NCBI GenBank assembly: GCA_021234155.1 | Contig: JAJEKV010000039.1 | Span: 8,567,077 to 8,631,076, forward strand | Length of the DNA: 64,000 nt | From: Isoetes taiwanensis | Taxonomy: Eukaryota > Streptophyta > Lycopodiopsida > Isoetales > Isoetaceae | Reading direction: 5' to 3' | In this document: positions 33,440 through 45,130 of the stretch, piece after piece | How positions within the stretch are numbered: the first letter of the stretch is position 1 | How the letters are laid out: each line of letters starts with the position of its first letter | Position numbers and translations under genes: made by a program | The notes under the pieces: model-generated | What the model was told of the DNA's origin: nothing | The model's database searches: none | Seen by the model: the letters and a program-made list of their open reading frames with translations, nothing else

Positions 33440-34960
33440 AGCTGCGGGCGATTGAAGACGGCGGAATCATCAATTTGGACTTGTATTCTTTGCTTTGTGG
33501 ACCTTAAAGGCTTTTGATCTGGTCCCGGGGAAAAGGCGTGGGCTAATTTGCGTCAAGCTGGGGCTCCGTACTGCCCGTGCGAATGCCATATGAGTTGTAT
33601 GAGAGTTGTTTTGGCGGGGATGCGACCCGGCCGGGCCAAGCATTCACCGGTAAGTATCGGGGGTCGGCGGGGTTGCCCCCTCTCGCCAACACTTTTTGGC
33701 CTCTACATTGTCGGTTAGAGCCACGGCTTCTCGAGCATGGGGGATGGCATACGACTTTTGCACCCGGGTCATCCGCCCGGCTCATCTATGCGGACGATGT
33801 TGGCTGGCTGGCCCACACCCCGAAGCTATGCGGTCTCACTGGATGCCCTAGACACATTTTGTCGCTACTGAACATGGCGTCAATCCGCCAAGACGAGGTG
33901 GTTCTCATATCCTCTTCCGTCACCCCATGCCTCTGCACTCACATATGGGGGGCCGACTGTGGGCGTCACGCCCACCTACAAGTACCTAGGGGTGGAGTTC
34001 CCCTCCTCGCTCTCTTTGGAGGCGTCTATCCGCTATGGGTGACAATGGCCGGAAGGCGCTTTATGCCATGCGTGAACAACCGACCACCGTGCGAGCTATA
34101 TGATTGGGGCCATCGGTCACATCTGTTAGGGGCACCGGGTCGAGCTGTCCTTCATGACGGTCGAGGTTTGGGGCCGGTCGTCTCTTTCGCGACACGGAAT
34201 GACTTGGAGCAGGTGCGTAAGGCATTTTTGGCACGCGCACTTGGGTGAAACCAGGCCCCTATCGGTCTCGCTGCGTGAATTCGATTCTTGCCGCCTGGCA
34301 GCCCTTTGATAGACACATCGTCTATTTTCGAAAGTGGTTACTATGGGTGATGCTCGGCCCTCCCTTTGGGCTTACACCGTGGGCCATGAGTCCGCAGCCG
34401 CTTAGGGCTTTGTTGGAGGGGTAAGAGAGATCGCTGGTTCGCCAGATGGAACGCGGTGAGCACGATGCGATAGTCGGGCGCTAACGCCGATCGTGATGGC
34501 CAAGGGAGTACCTAGATGCTTGTTTTCTTGGCAAGCTCACGGGACCCCATTGCTCTAGAGCAGGTCAAAATGGCCCATTACAAGGAGCACATCAACCCCG
34601 TTGAAGTTAGCCGGGGCCCACGGCTCTACCTGCGTTCCCAGTTTGCCCAAAGCCTTGAGACTCATTGCCTCCATTCGCGACGGGTGCCCACCATCTTCGC
34701 GATCGAGGCGGGCAGGTGGATTGGGGAGCCCGCGCGGGCAGGGGCTCTGTCAGTCTTTGTCAAGCGGGTGCCATTGAGGATGAGTCTCACACTTTCGAGT
34801 TGCCCGGCGTTGATCGGATCCGGGCGGATCACGCTCCCTTGAAATGCGGCCGGGGCGTGCCCTTGCATTTTGCCGATGAACACACCGTCGATGCGTGCCA
34901 CGGGGTCATACATCCAGAGAAGTCTTGGACTGCGAGGTCACCTTTGCCCCCCCGGTTGTC
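33440..34960 (+). pseudogene. LINE reverse transcriptase and C-terminal region, frameshifted
   Basis: Across shifting frames one reads KAFDLVPG near 33,500, VRRGCPLSPTLFGLYI (Q of the usual VRQGCPLSPT changed to R) near 33,663, LIYADDV near 33,781-33,801 and YKYLGVEFPSSL near 33,976. All correspond to the better-preserved AT-richer copy at 39,118-40,320. Frameshifts occur about every 100-200 bp. Confidence 0.8.
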
Positions 34961-35175
34961 CGTGACTAGGCACTCTGGGGGTGGTGCATATTTGTATATA
35001 TTGGGATGTTTTGCATTTTATATGATTATACGGTTTGTCGGCCGGGCTGATTCTTTGCCGCGGTTTTTCCCTCGAAAACCCTTGGGCGGGGTTTTTAATC
35101 CGGGCAGTAATCCGCTTGCTGCGTTTTTGTATTGGGTCCCATAGACCGATTGGTCTCCGTGGACGATAAAAGTAC

Positions 35176-35202
35176 CTTCCTTCCTTCCTTCCTTCCTTCC
35201 TG
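35176..35202. repeat. TTCC microsatellite at LINE 3' end
   Basis: CCTTCCTTCCTTCC-type repeat directly after GATAAAAGTA. It replaces a poly(A) tail, and the related 3' ends carry TTCTA repeats at the same place. Confidence 0.9.
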
Positions 35203-35559
35203 GGGGGGCAACCCCTTGTCCATGTGGGTTTATGGCATATTCCAAGTATATGCTAGTATATGCCAGGAATATGCCAATGACCGCTCCAAACCTGCTATAG
35301 GTTGTAAACTGGCGGTCGTGGCTATTCTTGGGCATCCATTTTCGAAACCGGCTAACCGGATTCTACAGAAAGGATCCTCTGTTTTCTGTTCTTCTCGGCT
35401 AAATGTATGCTTTATTTTTGTAGGTTAGAGGCCGAATCGTTCAGGCATTCAATAGCTAGGTATTGCCCTCTGTTTTCTGTCCTTCTGTGCGTGCAAAAGA
35501 TCCGGTTCCAATGATATCTACAATAGCATAAATAGCAGAAAGATTTAGGTGGCAGGAAA

Positions 35560-37185
35560 TGGGATCCAGATGCTTCTTGTGCTCTCGTGCTTGATGATGG
35601 GGACATCTTTTATCCGGATGAAGAGGTACTTCTGTGCCTCCAAGCATAATAAACAGTGTTCTGAAATTTCTTTTTAATTGGTGGCAGGAATTCCATAATA
35701 CACTCAAGTATGTTGGGAGTATACGTTCTGAAGCAGAAACACATGCTATATGTCGAGTTGTGCCACCACGTACATGGCATCCTCCATGTGCATTTAAGGA
35801 ATGCTTGGAAATGAAAAAGAAAGTAATTTGAACTAAAGTTCAGTGGATACGTCAGCATACTGGGATTCAGAAATCTGCAAATGCGATCCTTCATTATGAT
35901 TGCGAGCCAGGCCCTGACTTTACGTTGCAAAACTTCAAGGCATCTGATAGCAATTTTAAAATGCATTATTTTAGTTCAGATTTGAAAACAACACATTCAA
36001 AGGATCCATCAGTCAGTAGAAGCTATTGAGGGCAGTGATTTCTCTACATCTCTTTCTAGAAATGGAAAAGCCAGTGTTGGTTCCTATGATACATCAGGAT
36101 GGATTCTAAACAATACAGCACATCTACCTGGTGCTTTTGGGAGCACTGAATTGTCAATACCTCGTCTACATATTGGCATGTGCTTTTCCTTTTCACCTTG
36201 GGTATGCTTCCTTGAACCCCTTTCTCTTGTTAATCTTCAGTTTTGGTTTCAACTCCTGGTTTCACACGTGGAGAATAATTACATAGCATTAGGGGATTTA
36301 CAACGAAGTCAATGCAGCCATCTTCTGCTCATGACTTGTGTTCGAAAATCTGTGCTTAGACCAATGATTCATTGAACAAACATGGAGAATCATGTATATT
36401 TGATTCTAATGCACAAATTACAAACATGAGAAGATAATTTGACTTTCGTGAATCAGAATGCAAATTAATAAGAAACTGTTTTAGTAGCTGGCTTGGCTGT
36501 CATTTTGGTCTATAGGGCATTTCATTATACAGTTTTTTGGTGATACTTAGAATAAGTTCATATTTGTGGTTTCCCTTCTCCCACTTTCTAATCTACCCGA
36601 TGTACAGAGGATTGAAGAAAATCTCTTATATTCTTTAAATTATTTGCACTGCGGTGCAACAAGAATCTAGTATGGTGTTCCAAGCGACGCTACCAGCAGG
36701 TTTGAGGATTTTATGATGAAGCAAGCGCAAACTGAGCCAAATGATCCCCATCATATGGTAAGATGCTCTATTGTACTTTGCACTTCGTCCAATTGTATTT
36801 ATGCAAACAGAACAAGCACCTTCTTTAATCTAGAAGATCAATATTGTAATTTTCATCAGAGTAGTGGTTACTAATTGCTTTTCTTCCCACTTATGTGGAT
36901 TGATCATTTGCATGTATGGCAACAGCAGAAACTTGTTTAGCTCGTTGTGTCATTAGCTGATTGTCCCTCTGCACAGGCTACAATGATCAATATTTTTGTT
37001 GATATAACTCTCTTACCTTTGTTTTGCTTTTGTTGATGTGCAAATTGGTAATATACAGATCTTACCTTCTTCCTTAAAGGCAGCAAGAATACCAGTTTAT
37101 AGGCTCGTGCAGAGGCTGTGAACATTGCTCCTGATGATACATCTTTGCAGTGCATTTCCAAAGGTATTGCCCATCGCAATGATAT
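35560..37185 (+). pseudogene. JmjN/JmjC histone demethylase fragment (JMJ14/KDM5-like)
   Basis: Introns are retained. Exon pieces give GDIFYPDEE then (from acceptor 35,687) EFHNTLKYVGSIRSEAETHA, ICRVVPPRTWHPPC and DFTLQNFKASDSNFKMHYF. The JmjC start reads SYDTSGWILNN and LHIGMCFSFSPW (36,085-36,200). A piece at 36,640-36,760 reads NYLHCGATRI and YGVPSDATSRFEDFM, and remnants near 37,085-37,150 read ARIPVYRL and AEAVNIAPDDTSLQ. This is the order of plant PKDM7-type H3K4 demethylases. The HxD iron ligands are not preserved where exons are missing. A TGA follows KKKVI at about 35,829, and an internal deletion fuses two exons near 37,110. Confidence 0.75.
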
Positions 37186-37974
37186 TCCGTTCCTGGCCCC
37201 TAATGTGCTATTAGCATCTGTTTCATTTCTATTAAACATCAACCAAACTTTTGTGAGAATGAAATTATTGACGTAAGTTCTATGGTTGGCTGGAATTGTT
37301 GGATCACTTTCTTCAAACTTTTGTGAAAATGAAATTATAGAAGTAAGTTTTATGGTTGGCTGGAATCATGGGTTTACTTTCTTCAGATCTGATGAGGGTC
37401 GGGAATTTTTACACTGCAGTAAAATTATCTGCCTTCCTCAGTACCTAGAAGATATTATTCATAATGATCCCAAAATTGAGCAAGGCTATTCCAGTAGGGT
37501 CTCCTATGGTAAACAAGGAGATAAACCCGTTGCAAGCAATATGTTTTCCTGCTTTGTATTGAACTTCAAGTAGGAATTGTTTCTTTCTTATAGAACTGCA
37601 CATGATACTCTCATTTTTTGTTTAATTATGAAATAAAAGGTAACCAAGAACCCCATTTCATTCTGTGATAGACATTGGCTATCTCAAGTTGCATCTCCAT
37701 GACTAATGAGATGGTTAATATCCAACTCCCAACCACGTTTATGTTGTCTACCTCTTTTTTAGTTATTTACACAGAGAAAATATCCATTTCTACTTTTGAG
37801 ACATCTCTAATAACATTCATCAGAATTTTTGCCCTTATTTATTCATTAAATCTGTATTATCTTTCTGTGGTATTTTAGAATGTTTTAACCAACAAATTTT
37901 TGCTTTTTGCAACTGTGGTGTCTTTATTTAACATGGGAAATATGCAGTGAGATAGTTTATCTGCATTTTCACAG

Positions 37975-38245
37975 GTAAGCTTTCATCCAAGCAGACTAGA
38001 AGTGCTTGCAAGTGGCAGCCTTGACTATGAAGTACGACTTTGGGATGCAAATACTGCTGAGCGCATTGGATCTCGTGACTTTTGTAGGTCAGTCTGTCTA
38101 TTATTATATATGTTTGCCGCTTCGTTATAGATCCAATAACTAATGGTGCTTACTTCTATGGAGATGTTGTTGACCGATCGTCCAATATCCTTTCTTCCTT
38201 TTGATGCTTAAGGGGATGTTATTGCAGTTGCATCTGGCCACAAGG
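37975..38245 (+). pseudogene. AMBRA1-like WD40 gene fragment
   Basis: An acceptor (TTTTCACAG) precedes VSFHPSRLEVLASGSLDYEV, RLWDANTAERIGSRDF. After an intron-like gap come RPISFLPFDA, a TAA, then GDVIAVASGHK and a GTATTT donor. The pieces match the first WD40 blades of plant AMBRA1-like transducin proteins, which act in autophagy and CUL4 complexes. The internal TAA and missing remainder make it a relic. It lies 0.8 kb from an unrelated JmjC fragment in the same orientation, suggesting both were moved together. Confidence 0.7.
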
Positions 38246-38431
38246 TATTTTGTTTGGCCTTATTTTATGCTTTCATTTTGAAAGAGACGGGGAGGGAAGG
38301 AAGGCCCCCATAGTCAAATGATGTAATCCATCTGTATGCAGGCTGAAATAGTTTCTGTATGCTTGGCATTATTTATTTTGTGGCTTAGAAATAACAGGAA
38401 AACCAGAAAAATGCTCCAGCCAAAATAGTTT

Positions 38432-38475
38432 CTTTTTTTTTGTTTGAAGGCAAGATTGGTGGGATTTGCACCTAC
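38432..38475 (-). mobile_element. Short LINE 3'-end fragment
   Basis: TTTCTTTTTTTTTGTTTGAA followed by GGCAAGATTGGTGGG reproduces the tail plus terminal motif of the LINE at 19,185. Only a few tens of bp can be assigned. Confidence 0.4.
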
Positions 38476-38859
38476 CCACGTCAGAAGGTATTAAAAGGAT
38501 ATGTACATCAGATGGCAAGATCGAGGGATGTATAGCCGAAGGACATCTTATTCAAGAGACACTATTTTATTTGACAGATACCACTACATCAATAGATCCA
38601 AATGCTCAAAGGATATGGAAGAAAGAGGCTCCTGATTGGTGAGAGAGTGAAGTCTTGCAAGGCTTGGGTAATGGAGGTTAAGTGATGAGATATTTGAAGG
38701 TATCAATAAAATTAACGTGAACAATACAGATAGCCTTGTTAGATGGGTGGAATTGTATAAAATTGAGAAGGCACAAAGAGATAGTGATAGAAAAGCATAT
38801 GCTGTAAAAAAGCATATGCTGTAATGAACTGTCAAAGACGGAGACATCGTAATCTCCCA

Positions 38860-39102
38860 TCAAATACGTGCAAGTCCTCCCAGCATTGCTTGAACAAGGA
38901 GGGCCTGTACTGAATCTTCTGCTTTGATTAAATCAAAGTAGAATTCTACTCCACATAGCCATGCATCTGCATCATCACTTGTCATGTCTCCCCCCTTGAA
39001 CACTTCTCTCTTGATATCTTTCAGCACCTTCTCAATGGCTTTCTCCGCTTCATTCTTCTGTTGGGATGCAGTCTGCCGCAAAACTTGTTGAATTGCTTGC
39101 AA
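38860..39102 (-). pseudogene. Retrotransposon gag N-terminal fragment
   Basis: An 80-codon frame has AEKAIEKVLKDIKREV then DDADAWLCGVEFYFDLIK and ALLVQAMLGGLA. This is the layout of Gypsy gag proteins, in which a DA.AWL...E.YF segment precedes the capsid helices. It is cut off at the border with a LINE fragment at about 39,110. Confidence 0.5.
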
Positions 39103-39117
39103 GATACTAGTAACATC

Positions 39118-40320
39118 TATTCATGTTGCGGACTCTGATTGAAGACCGTAGGAACGACCACCATGACCTATATTGTTGCTTTATGGTCTTTGCGAAGGCC
39201 TTTGACATTGTGCCTCGGGAAAAGCTATGGATAAGTTTGCGACAACTAGAGGTTCCTCTAGACATGAAGAATGCAGTGTACATGTTATATGAGACCTGCT
39301 CAGGCAGTTGCAGCCGACAAGCCAATCATTCTATAGCAGTATCGGGGTTCGCCAAGGATGCCCTCTCTCTCCAACATTGTTTGGGTATTACATTGATCAG
39401 TTGGAGGGTTGGCTTGCTGTTAATGGGGGCGATAGAGCTCACTTTCTGCGCCATATTATTAAGCAGCTAATATATGCTGATGATGTGGACCTTCTAGCTT
39501 ACACTCCGGCAGACATGCGACGCCATCTCAATGGCCTAGACACATTCTGCTAGGCAACTGATATGTGCGTCAATATAGCTAAGATTAAAGTGGTCCTCAT
39601 ATCATCCTCGCGTCAGCCAAGGGTCCCCACCTTCAGTTATCGGGGGCAAGATGTGGAATTGGCACCCATCTACAAATATTTGGGAGTAGAATTTCCGTCT
39701 ACTATGCACTGGAACACATCTATACGGCTACGAGTGATGGCGTGCTGGAAGACACTATACGCAATGTAGAACAATAGTCATAGAGTAGAGCTGTATGATT
39801 GGGCCCATTAGTCGCACCTATTCAAGGTCTTAGTGGAGCCTGTCCTTTTATTTGGGGTCGAAGTATGGGGTCCAGTGGTGTCCCTCACTACCTGGAATGA
39901 CTTGGAGCAGATATAGAAAGTTTTCTTAGTATGAGCACTTAGGGTGAAGTCCACAGTCCCCTATCAAATTCTGTTGCAGGAGACGGGTTTCTTGCCTCTT
40001 TAGAGGGCGGCCCTTGATCGTCACATTGTCTATTTTCAGAAGGGGTCAATATAGACGATGCTCATCTCCCTAACCTAGCTTATATCGTGGCAATGGGGCC
40101 GCAGCACCTCAAGACCTGTTGGAGGGAAAAGAGAGCTCAGTGGCTATCTAGATGGAATGTGTAGGAACATAGGTGTATGCACGTGCAAACAGAGGCAGAT
40201 CGCCATAGCTTGAGGCAATACCTTGACACTTGCTTCCTCAACAAGCTTTCAGTGCCCTTGAACAAGTCAAGACAACGCATTATCAGCACCACATAAATCC
40301 CCACATTGGAACGGGACTCG
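39118..40320 (+). mobile_element. LINE fragment, left part (RT region), interrupted by Copia
   Basis: Encodes LRTLIEDRRNDHHDLYCCF, FAKAFDIVPREKLW, GVRQGCPLSPTLFGYYID, LIYADDVDLLAYTP, KVVLISSSRQP and YKYLGVEFPSTMHW in slightly shifted frames. It is an AT-richer relative of the LINE at 29,955-35,203. It is truncated at its 5' end near 39,118. The homologous sequence stops at 40,320 and resumes at 45,707, beyond the Copia element. Confidence 0.85.
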
Positions 40321-40895
40321 TGTTAGAAATAAGCAGTGAATAGAACCAATATCATGTAACAATGTTAGATTTTCTTGGATTGATAATCATCTATGTGTAA
40401 GAAACACCTCAATCTAATAGCATAAGATGATTTTACATTCAACTCAACAAAAAACCAATCGTATAACACTAGCCAAGTCACTTCTTCAACTTATCATTAA
40501 CATTGGCAATTATGACCATTGAAAATAATCTTAGCATTACTGTTCATATGAGATCGATGAGGATACTGTAGCTTCAAACTTCAAATAGGTCATTCAATTT
40601 CAAATCGATTCATACCTGCTTCACGATTGCTCCTGCTAATTTCCAAAATGAATACTCAACCTCTATATTACATCTTTATTTATCTTTGCAGTCCGACGGT
40701 CAAGCCAGACTGCCGATTGGCTCTTCATGTCTTCGTCATACTGAATCGATTCATTTGAACCGAAATTGGCTCCATTGACAGGTGCTTTAGGTGCTCAAAC
40801 TTCTTAGGTGCTTTAGGTGCTTTAGGTGCATCTCAACTTTGTCACCGAATTTCCTTGAATATTTTCCCATCTCAATTATGGCATGAATTCTAACA
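40321..40895 (-). repeat. Copia 3' LTR (left)
   Basis: Bounded by TG...CA with the inverted ends TGTTAGAA and TTCTAACA, and almost identical to the right LTR. Differences noted: A versus G near 40,673, one missing base near 40,830, and A versus T near 40,886. Confidence 0.95.
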
Positions 40896-40905
40896 TTCCC
40901 CTTTC
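40896..40905 (-). promoter_or_regulatory. Copia polypurine tract
   Basis: On the minus strand GAAAGGGGAA immediately precedes the 3' LTR, the expected position and composition of the plus-strand DNA primer. Confidence 0.8.
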
Positions 40906-40915
40906 ATGTCATAAT

Positions 40916-42298
40916 TCAGGCATCTCTACAGCTCATAGCAGTTGATAATTTTTGAAGTCTCTTCCAGCTTAATGCCTTGGTCATTATGTCAGCAAGTTGA
41001 TCTTCTGATCTTACATACTTTAGTTGAATAAATCCCTTATTCACCATGTCCCTGATATAGTGCATCTCCATTTCGATATGTTTGGTCCTCTCGTGCAACC
41101 ACGGGGTTTTTGTCATTGCAATACAACTTTGATTGTCACAAAATAATTTGTCTTTGTCTTCTTGTTTTATTTCCAACTCTTCCAAAGAACCTTCGGCCAA
41201 ATGATTTCTTTAGCAAAGCAAGAGTTGTTGAGGCATACTCGATTCTGCAGGTTGACAAAGCAATAGATGATTGTTTCTTGCTTCTCCAACTAACTGGTGC
41301 TCCTCCTAACATTACAATGTATCCCGAAGTTGATTTGCGTTCATCTAGATCTCCACACGGTCGGCATCTTTGTAACATTTTAATTTCAGATCCTTTGAAC
41401 ATAAACAATTCTGTGTGTTTTGTGCCTTTCAAAATCTCAAAACTTTCTTAGTCCGCCACCAATGCTCATAACCGGATTATTGTTATATCCGCTCAACACA
41501 TTTACTATGAATGCAATGTCGGGTCTTGTATTGTTGGCAATGAACAATAAGCTTCCTACCAACTGCCTATATGGAATCTTACTCATTTTCTCCTTCTCAT
41601 CTTCACTCGAGGGCAAAGTTCCTTTGACGGTTTGTTTCCACCATGATAGGTGCTTTTCTGTAATTGCATTCTAGCATATTGAACTTCTCCAAGACCGAGT
41701 CTATGTACTTACCTTGATTTAGAGATATTGTCATGTTTTGTTCTGTCTCTTCTTACTTGAATTCCCGTGAACTGTGTCAACTCTCCAAGATCGTCATTTG
41801 GTACCGGTTTTGAGCATCTCCTTGCATTTATTCAAGAAGTCCATATTATTGGATGCCGAAGATCTGATCATCCACATACACCGCCATTATACAAAATTCT
41901 CCCTCATCCTTTAGTAGATAAACGTTGCCATCATTAGCCAACTTAGTAAAGCTTTTTTTTTCAAAAAATTGTCAATACAAAAATACCATTGTCTTGGAGA
42001 TTGCTTCAGCCAGTAGGCGACTTTCTTGATCTCCAAACTTTGTCTTTCTCAACTTCAAAACCTTGAGCTTGTCTCATGTAAACCTCTTCCTCAAATCTGC
42101 ATTAAGGAAAGGCGTACAAACATCCATATGGTGTAAATCTAGATTTAAGGCATTTGATATGGCAATTATCATTCTAATGCTGGCTAACTTAACAACTGGT
42201 GAGTAGGTTTCATCAAAATCTACTCCCCTCTTTTGTGAATAACCTTGAGCAACCAGTCTTGCTTTGTGCTTTGGGCTGCCATCTGCATTTGTTTTCAA
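40916..42298 (-). pseudogene. Copia reverse transcriptase and RNase H, frameshifted
   Basis: RT begins KHKARLVAQGYSQKRGVDF, then ETYSPVVKLASIRMI (42,074-42,298). The active site reads AVYVDDQIFG near 41,870. RNase H pieces (40,916-41,432) include DLDERKSTSGYIVMLGG, PVSWRSKKQSSIALS, LFCDNQSCIAMTKTP, HIEMEMHYIRD and DQLADIMTKAL. At least three frameshifts or stops separate the parts, so no single polyprotein is possible. Confidence 0.9.
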
Positions 42299-42307
42299 CT
42301 TGAATAA

Positions 42308-44110
42308 TCATTTGTTTCCTATTGCATTCTTCCCCTTTGGCAGGTCTACTAATTCATATGAGGATGTTCTTTCGAATGACCTCATTTCCTCCATCATTGC
42401 AATTTTCCATTTGTTACTGTCAAGTGAGTTTACTGCCTCCTCAAAAGTCTCTGGAATTCCAGATTCTAACACCATAAATATTTCGTCTGTGTTATCCTCC
42501 GTGGTTATTTGCAATCTGCTACTTTTACCATTCTCTCTCCTTCCAAATTTCTCTATGTCAATGGCAATTTCCTGTTGCAGCCTTTCTCCTTCAGTTTTCC
42601 TCTTCTTAACTTGATTGTTTTCTTTTGCTAGTTCATGTTCCTGTTCTTCTCCTACAACACTTCCATCCTCATTATTATCTTCTTCATCACTGTGATCAGA
42701 ATCTTCAGCATCTATCTCATTTTTAGTTATTGTTTTTTCGTTTGTACCGTTGGGACTCATCATATTGTCAGAATTGTGTTTTCCTTCTCCTTTTGAATTC
42801 TCCTTTTCTATCAGTGGTCTGTACAAAACATTCTCTTGAAATATTACATCTCTGCTTACCAACACTTTCCTTTTAAGTGGATCATACATTCTATAACCTT
42901 TGGAATGCATGTCATAGCCAACCAAATAGGTTATCCTTGACCTGTCATCCAATTTCAGTCTTAATTCCTGGGGAATGTGTGTGTATCCCAAACACCCAAA
43001 CACTTTAAATATTTCATAATGAGGAGTTTTTCCTGACCAAATGACTTCTGGTATTTTTCCTTCTATGCTTTTTGATGGCAGACTATTTTGTATGAGTACA
43101 GCAGTCTTGACTGCCTCCTCCCACAAGAAATTGGGCAGACCTGCATGCTTCAACATAGATCTTGTAGCATTCAGAATTGTTTTGTTCTTCCTCTCAGCCA
43201 CACCATTCTGGCTTTGAGGTGTATAGTCAGTAAGTAAATTGTCTCTTTATACCCCTGTCTTGACAATATCTAACAAATTTTCCTGACAAGTATTCTCCTC
43301 CCCGATCAGATCTTACACATTTGATTCTTTTCCCAGTTTCACACTCTACTTCTGCTGCAAACATTTTGAATGCTTCAAAAGCTTGGTCTTTTGTTCTCAG
43401 ACAGTAGAGTCTCGTTTTTCTGCTGTAATCATCAACAAATGTTATGAAGTATATTTTTCCTGTTATTCCTGTCACATTCAATGGACCACAAAGGTCAGTG
43501 TGAATTAAACCAAGAATTTCATTTGCTTTTCCTTTTGCCTTTGAAAAGGGCAATCTGGAGTGCTTACCCAACATGCAACCCCTGCAAACATGATTTTCTA
43601 TTGCTTTATCAGATGACACCAATAGTCCCTGCTTTATCATAAGTTCAATATTCTTCATATTTGTGTGCCCAAGTCTTTCATGCCACATTGCAATATTTGG
43701 AGTTAGAGTCAGATTAATACTTTCAACTGATCGAGCATTTATACCAAACAAGTTGCCAACTCTTCTCCCAAGGAATTTTAATTCATTTCCATCAAAGATT
43801 TTACAATGAGTCCTTTCAAAAATGACTTTCAATCCCATATCAACTAATTGAGAAATAGAAATCAAATTTCTCACTAAGCTAGGAACACATAAAACATTTT
43901 GTAAGTTCACAATTCTCCCATTCAGATCAAATAGCTCTAGTATGCCAACATCTTCAATTCTTTGGAGGTCACCATTTCCAACTTGTATATGACCACCTTG
44001 ACTTCCCCTTTTTTTTTTTTAGGATTTTTGAACTACATGCAATGGACTTTTCTCGCTCCACTATCTAGAATCATAAAATCATCATCATCATCAATTCCAA
44101 GCATTAGTAG
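42308..44110 (-). pseudogene. Copia protease and integrase
   Basis: The protease active site ILDSGA lies near 44,060. The frame 43,910-43,227 carries the integrase zinc-binding HHCC (WHERLGHTN ... CRGCMLGKH) and core motifs HTDLCGPL, FVDDYSRKTRLY and CVRSDRGGEYL. A frame change at about 43,210 leads into NGVAERKNKTILN (catalytic glutamate region), KVFGCLGYTHIP and an acidic linker to RT. The core residues are conserved, so the defects are indels and not active-site loss. Confidence 0.9.
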
Positions 44111-44162
44111 CAGTAAAAACTTTATGTTTTCTTACCTTATCCTCATCATCTTAGTAATTTCT

Positions 44163-45113
44163 TCAAGCATAACTTCTTACGCTATGTTTGTTTCTCATGC
44201 ATATGAGTGTTCTGAATCTTCCTCTACCTCTTCCCCTTGTGGCAGAATATCCTCTTGTTCCCCTTTCTTTCCCCTTTGAGAAGTTCTTAGGTGATGAGCA
44301 ATTGGATGCATAATGTCCTCTTCCTCCACAATTGTAGCAATTTATTTCTTTAGTCATCGAGGCGGATCTATTTTCAAGTGACCATATTGATTACCGTTAA
44401 AACATGGGCCAAGCTTACCTCTTTTCTTCTCTTCTTTACCTTTTCCTTTTGCAAATAAAACTTGTGTGGCATCTTCTTCTTCCATTACTTTGTTCTGCTC
44501 TATTTCTGTCTTCAACATTCTTTCTGCCTCAATCCTTGTTCTTGCAAGGGTTCTGATAAACATGGTTATGTTTCCAAGACTGGTAACAGATCTTGAAATG
44601 GCCAACACCTGCTGCTGTTGAGAATAACACACTCCTGCTCCCTCTAAGTCAGCAATGATATTGTCAAAGGTTTGAAAAAACTCATTGACATTGTCTTTAT
44701 CATGAAACCTTAGCCTTCTCATTTCATTTTCAAGCACATCAATTTGTGAGGAGGTTTTCTCCTCATAATTAAGGAGCATATAACTCCACATCTCGCTAGG
44801 ATGCAATCCTCTTATTTTTAACACAATACTTGATTATAATCCCTTGAGCCTCTCTTAGTTTTGCCACATCTACTGTGCCTCCTCCTTTTGTTGCTTTGGT
44901 GCCAGCTTCTGCCTCAGCTCCTTTTACTGAGCTCGAGCTTCCTTCAGTAGCAACCTCAGAGAATCTGCTCTTAGGTTCAACAATATCCCATAGCCCTTCT
45001 ACTTGCAATACATGCTTGATCTTTTCTTTCCAAACTTGGAATCCTGAATCCCCCTTGAAAACATCAATGGCACTCAACAGGCCTGCACCAAATCTGCTTG
45101 CCATTTGTCTCAA
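44163..45113 (-). pseudogene. Copia gag with CCHC zinc knuckle, frameshifted
   Basis: The N-terminus MASRFGAGLLSAIDVFKGDS lies just inside the 5' LTR and primer site. A frame change near 44,810 leads to SEMWSYMLLNYEEKTSSQID and a UBN2-like capsid region. A second change near 44,355 leads to the nucleocapsid knuckle CYNCGGRGHYASNC. Gag forms the particle that packages element RNA. Confidence 0.85.
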
Positions 45114-45117
45114 CCTA

Positions 45118-45130
45118 GCTCTGATACCAC
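45118..45130 (-). promoter_or_regulatory. Copia primer binding site (initiator tRNA-Met)
   Basis: On the minus strand GTGGTATCAGAGC directly follows the 5' LTR. TGGTATCAGAGC is the standard complement to the 3' end of plant initiator methionine tRNA used by many Copia elements. Confidence 0.95.

Larger units (their letters stand above)
29955..35203 (+). mobile_element. Nearly full-length GC-rich LINE, coding capacity broken
   Basis: An island of roughly 60-75 percent GC sits in AT-rich surroundings. It contains, in order, ORF1 remnants (from MATEDGPAWETQGEG, about 30,060), an apurinic-type endonuclease, an RT core with LIYADDV and a C-terminal region. The 3' UTR closes with TTGGGTCCCATAGACCGATT and GTGGACGATAAAA, then a TTCC microsatellite. 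The same 3' end occurs at 49,637-49,830. Related LINE copies lie at 39,118-46,070 (interrupted) and 53.0-54.8 kb. Many frameshifts make it inactive. A target duplication was not found. Confidence 0.75.
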
